A DNA stretch of 64,000 bases from Embiotoca jacksoni. Taxonomy: Eukaryota > Chordata > Actinopteri > Embiotocidae. Under the pieces are notes generated by a model, which saw only the letters and a program-made list of their open reading frames with translations, had not been told where the DNA came from and did not search any database. Numbering within the stretch: the first letter of the stretch is position 1; each line of letters starts with the position of its first letter. Shown here one piece after another: positions 60,570-64,000 of this stretch. The stretch covers positions 14,432,926 through 14,496,925 of the forward strand of contig JAKOON010000007.1 of NCBI GenBank assembly GCA_022577435.1, given 5' to 3'. Position numbers and translations under genes: made by a program.

Positions 60570-61252
60570 TATGTAAACTTTATTATTGGCCACTTTAAAG
60601 TTTGACACATGCTGTGAATGTAGGCAAAGGAAAATAAGTAATTGCTTAGAAACACAGTTTTTCAACATTTCTGCTATTGTCTTAATGAACTAGTTCATTT
60701 ACTAAAATTAAAAGAAAAAGATACACATAATACATCTCACGATTGTCTTAATTATGTGTAATTTAATGGAGATTAAAATTTCTAAACACTTCCAACAAAT
60801 TGGACTGACAGAGGATTGTGCATTTTTGGCAGAGATACTTACTAGTGAAGTGGCACTTTGGTTGGCAGTGTTGGCTGGTCTGCTGGTCTGTCCACTGCTC
60901 TGCTCCAAACTGAAAAATCTCAAAAATGAATTGACTGGTTACCATGGTATTTTGTACATTCAGTCACCACAGGATGAACTTCACTGACTTTTTTGATCTT
61001 TTGACATTTCCTCTATAGAGCCATTATGAAAGTGAGAGGTTTGCTTTTAAATGAAGTATCTTGTTATCTATTGGATGGATGGCGAATGTAATCTGCTACA
61101 TGTAATCTACAGATACTCATGGTGTTTAATGCTTTTAGTGTCTCCCGGACTTCTCGTTTATCATCAGATTGAAATTTCACTTTGCTCAGTACAGTACATG
61201 GGTTTAGTTATTTAAAAATGTTGCTTTTTCTTCCCAATGAGATTAACTATAT

Positions 61253-61297
<45 letters not shown>

Positions 61298-61445
61298 GTT
61301 TTATGGAAGTGTGCAACCCATCAGGATTAATTTTAATTGAATTTGAATAGTAATACTTCTAATATACATGTAAATGTTTCACATCACTTTTATTGCTTTC
61401 AAAAGTACAATAACCAACTTTATGTCACTTGTCACAAATTGAGTC
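60570..61445 (+). repeat. Dispersed repeat family D, copy 2 (about 0.87 kb)
   Basis: The counterpart of 53995-54800 in the same orientation, 6.6 kb apart, with shared anchors as described there. Copy 2 carries an extra T38 tract at 61257-61294 and a short duplication (CTGCTACATGTAATCTACAG). Divergence is high (I estimate about a quarter to a third of positions by eye), so the two are old separate insertions or an old local duplication. The frame 60754-60987 across it is accidental. Confidence 0.7.
61257..61294 (+). repeat. Poly(T) tract, T38
   Basis: The longest homopolymer in the window, inside family D copy 2. Absent from copy 1, so it arose after the two copies separated or came with a small retroposed insertion whose A-tail is on the minus strand. 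Confidence 0.95.
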
Positions 61446-61789
61446 TATTCTTCTCCCTGTTAGATGAGTGATAATAATAATAATAGTAGTATATATACCT
61501 ATATCAATCCCATAGACTGTAGGAGGCTCAGTTAATGCGTGTCTCTCAATTGATCCATCTGGATGACAGATTTGCACATGTTCCATTCAATATAAAGGAT
61601 GATTAACTTGAACAAATGGGTCATTGATTACATGAGTTTATGTTTAACAGAGTCTCCTATTTAAGGTTCATGGCATGCGGTTCCCAGCATAAGGAAGGAA
61701 TACCGCACACTACTCTGTTAGAGTATGAATTAGATGGATATTGGTGCTGTATTGTTCCCTATATTACTGCATGTGTGTAATAAACAAGA

Positions 61790-61794
61790 TATCA

Positions 61795-61834
<40 letters not shown>

Positions 61835-61852
61835 TTATATATATATATATAT
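61790..61852 (+). repeat. (AT)n-T11-(AT)n low-complexity tract
   Basis: An alternating AT block up to about 61825, then T11 and a second AT block to 61852. It is able to extrude as a cruciform, and the Tyr-Ile frame through it is an artefact. Confidence 0.9.
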
Positions 61853-62649
61853 CGCAGTTATCATCAATACCATTGAATGAAACACCCCTAGTTGAAATAT
61901 ACACATTTTTATTTATATATAAAAGTATGTGTTCATGTGTGCATTAAAGCATCTAATGCACACATATACACGCTAATAGGAACGCATAACTTTTTTAATT
62001 GTCTGGTTAACAACAGATTGGTTAAAGAGCTAGTCTGAACCATTTTTGTCACGGTTATGTTTTCTTTTCCAGAATTACATTTTTTGCACATATGTTCACT
62101 GCTGAATAGAGTACATCTGTAATTGAGGCTGTTCAGTGCCTCTTCTCACCTATCATATTTAAAATTGGTCCTAGACCTCCCAAATAATAGGCATATCAAA
62201 TGATTCTCACACAACTGTCTATTTCAGTGCACATAGCCTGCCATTGCAGGCACACCATCACTTCAGATGTTTGAGTCTTCATTTGCCATGACAACAGTGG
62301 AGAGGATAGAGCATGACACATCTTTGATAGACCGGAGAGTAAAATAGGCCTCTATGTGTTGTTTTCCTGTCACTCTTTGCTTTATGTAACAAACATCTAT
62401 AAGAAAAATAACCAATGCTTCTTCTGGCACAATCCAAATTGCTTTGCAGAGTTGATAATGGCATTTTATCATGTGTCTGCAGACACCCAGAGACCATTAA
62501 TGGATGCTCCCTGGCTGAGTGCAACATGATGCGCTAAGCCAACTGGTCAAGTCGCAGGCTGGAAATTAAACCTTTTTGCTGAAGGATGTGATGAGGATAA
62601 ATGCATTTCCCCTGTTGTGCTCCAAAACAGTTACTGTGCTGTATGAGTT

Positions 62650-63060
62650 GCTGCGCCTTAACACACTCGGTTGGCCTAATTATGGGAGATCAACCCTAGT
62701 TGTCTGGTGTAAAAACCTGCAATTATTCATGAAAGTCTAGTCTTAAAATCCTCTGACTCAGTTCAGATCAGCCTAAAATAATCACAAAGTAAGAGGCACT
62801 TGAGCTGCCCTCTGTTGTGCAATAATCACCATGATATATTAAACATAAGCAGTTATGATAACGAGGACATTAATTAAGCTAATTAATGCAGGAATTGGGA
62901 AATTTTCTGTGTCAACATCCCTGGTTTTGCATTTTAGCAAGTGGTATTAATATGATCTCCGTGTTGTTAGGCATCAAGTAGTTACACTAAGATTTGAAGC
63001 CAATCCATTGTTTGTAATTAACATGCAAGTTTATGTCAAATAACACAATCCCGTGGTGCG
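62650..63060. promoter_or_regulatory. Candidate conserved non-coding (enhancer-like) stretch
   Basis: A repeat-free stretch with many homeodomain-type cores: CCTAATTATGGG, TGCAATTATTCATG, the paired site at 62869-62887, GCAAGTGG (NKX-like) and TTGTAATTAACATGC. The clustering stands out against neighbouring DNA, but motif density in AT-rich DNA is weak evidence. Confidence 0.2.
62869..62887. promoter_or_regulatory. Inverted pair of TAATTA sites (ATTAATTA-AGC-TAATTAAT)
   Basis: Two perfect 8-bp arms, ATTAATTA and TAATTAAT, are separated by three bases (AGC). This gives a symmetric double homeodomain core, the layout bound cooperatively by paired-type and some other homeodomain dimers. It could also be chance in AT-rich sequence. 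Confidence 0.3.
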
Positions 63061-64000
63061 AGTATGAAGCTCCCGAGTGATTCCGTTCACATGAATGTGT
63101 CAACAGACAGAGACGCGCCACAACCCAATGCCCACGATGCTGCCGTCCGTGGCGGCTGTAGAATGAAAGGTGGAGAATTATGGAGGCATGAGGTTTGAAA
63201 AATGGAGCTGCTGGTCAAACAGACAGATGCCAGAGCATGCAGCAGCAGTGATGGCTGGTGGCCATGCCTCAGCTTGGCCTGGCTCAATATTTACACAGCT
63301 GTGTCTGGTCTGGAGAACATCAATGCAGGTCGGCCACCTCCCTGACCACAGTGGGTCACCGCAGCACGCGGACACCAAAAACAAACTAGCACAATCTGCT
63401 TTGACTCAGGAACTTGTGGGTGGGATCTCATGAACACAGCTAACATAGTACTTGTTTCTAAGTGCTAAATATAATCTGATTTAGCTGGGAACTTTAATTT
63501 CCATGAGTTTTTTTTTTCTCCACTTGCTGCAATTGGGCTTTGATAGAGTTTAGCTGCTCTTGTTTTTATGCAGCTAATGTCCCTAATTAAAATGGAGCCG
63601 AATTGTTGTCATTTTGAAATGAGATCCCAAAGAGGTATGAATCCAGAACACGTTTTTGATGATGAATTATACAGGCCTATCTGAAATGTATGCCATTATT
63701 TTTCAATTGCCTTCTTACATCTGTTGTGTTCCCGATTTGAAGCACACAACAAACAATGTGCATATGTTGAGTCGCTGCTGTCAACACTCGAGACTCTGTC
63801 TATCTCATCGAGTAGAAAAGCAACTCGGGTCAAAAGTAAAGTGTTATGGTTTTTGAGTGTAAAAAAAACTTTCTCCAGGGGTGCATAAAAATGAAAGCTT
63901 TAGGTTCATTAAGCTTTGTCTAAATTCTGACAACCAATCTTTGGATCAGGAAGCAGAAATATTCTTGATTTTTAGTCAGAAAAATGTCACATTATACAAC

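Larger units (their letters stand above)
61860..64000. other. Non-coding stretch to the right edge
   Basis: No gene or recognisable repeat. The part at 63070-63440 is less AT-rich, with overlapping frames on both strands (63170-63433 plus, 63178-63384 minus), but these have no domain and no clear splice sites. The rest is AT-rich and unique. Confidence 0.45.

Overview
This window looks like a gene-poor piece of a ray-finned fish chromosome, most likely a spiny-rayed (percomorph) teleost. There is no operon-like gene packing, no ribosome-binding sites and no long open frames. Base composition is AT-leaning, with long dinucleotide and homopolymer tracts. Several dispersed repeats match types I know from teleosts: an L2/Maui-type LINE with its diagnostic 3' tail, a Rex1-like LINE tail, Tc1/mariner copies, and several short non-autonomous elements common in percomorphs. 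These family assignments come from remembered sequence patterns and have not been checked by a search.

Layout. Positions 1-72 appear to hold the end of an intron and a short terminal coding exon on the + strand. A short 3' UTR follows, with an AATAAA at 516-521. From there to the right edge I find no convincing multi-exon gene. The best remaining coding candidate is a 342-nt open exon on the minus strand (36542-36883), with an AG acceptor and a stop codon, in an unrecognised family. The rest is intergenic (or intronic) DNA loaded with repeats. The main ones are: teleost interspersed repeats at 3.0, 6.4, 7.2, 8.9, 27.2, 32.9, 39.6, 42.8 and 60.3 kb; a 1.3-kb TIR-bounded element at 13.7-15.1 kb; LINE fragments at 35.4, 41.9 and 51.8 kb; Tc1-like copies at 40.2-41.3 kb (apparently nested) and 47.0-48.5 kb (opposite strand); an LTR-like or composite element at 52.8-53.5 kb that contains a 5S rRNA-derived segment inside a 26-bp minisatellite; and a diverged pair of about 0.85-kb repeats at 54.0 and 60.6 kb.

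Low-complexity DNA is conspicuous. Examples are (TG)18 at 12.4 kb, (AC)n of about 98 bp at 33.9 kb, (AC)25 at 46.8 kb, (AACCT)n at 35.7 kb and T38 at 61.3 kb. A cluster at 24.7-25.3 kb holds C25, (TC)33 and G31 within 575 bp. Between the repeats are unique, TAAT- and octamer-rich stretches (for example 12.7, 44.4, 58.6 and 62.7 kb). They have the look of conserved non-coding regulatory DNA, but conservation cannot be judged from one sequence.

No previously undescribed multi-gene system is evident. The observations most worth checking are the 5S-derived segment in its minisatellite, the nested Tc1 copies, the orphan minus-strand exon, the duplicated 0.85-kb repeat family and the C25/G31 pair.
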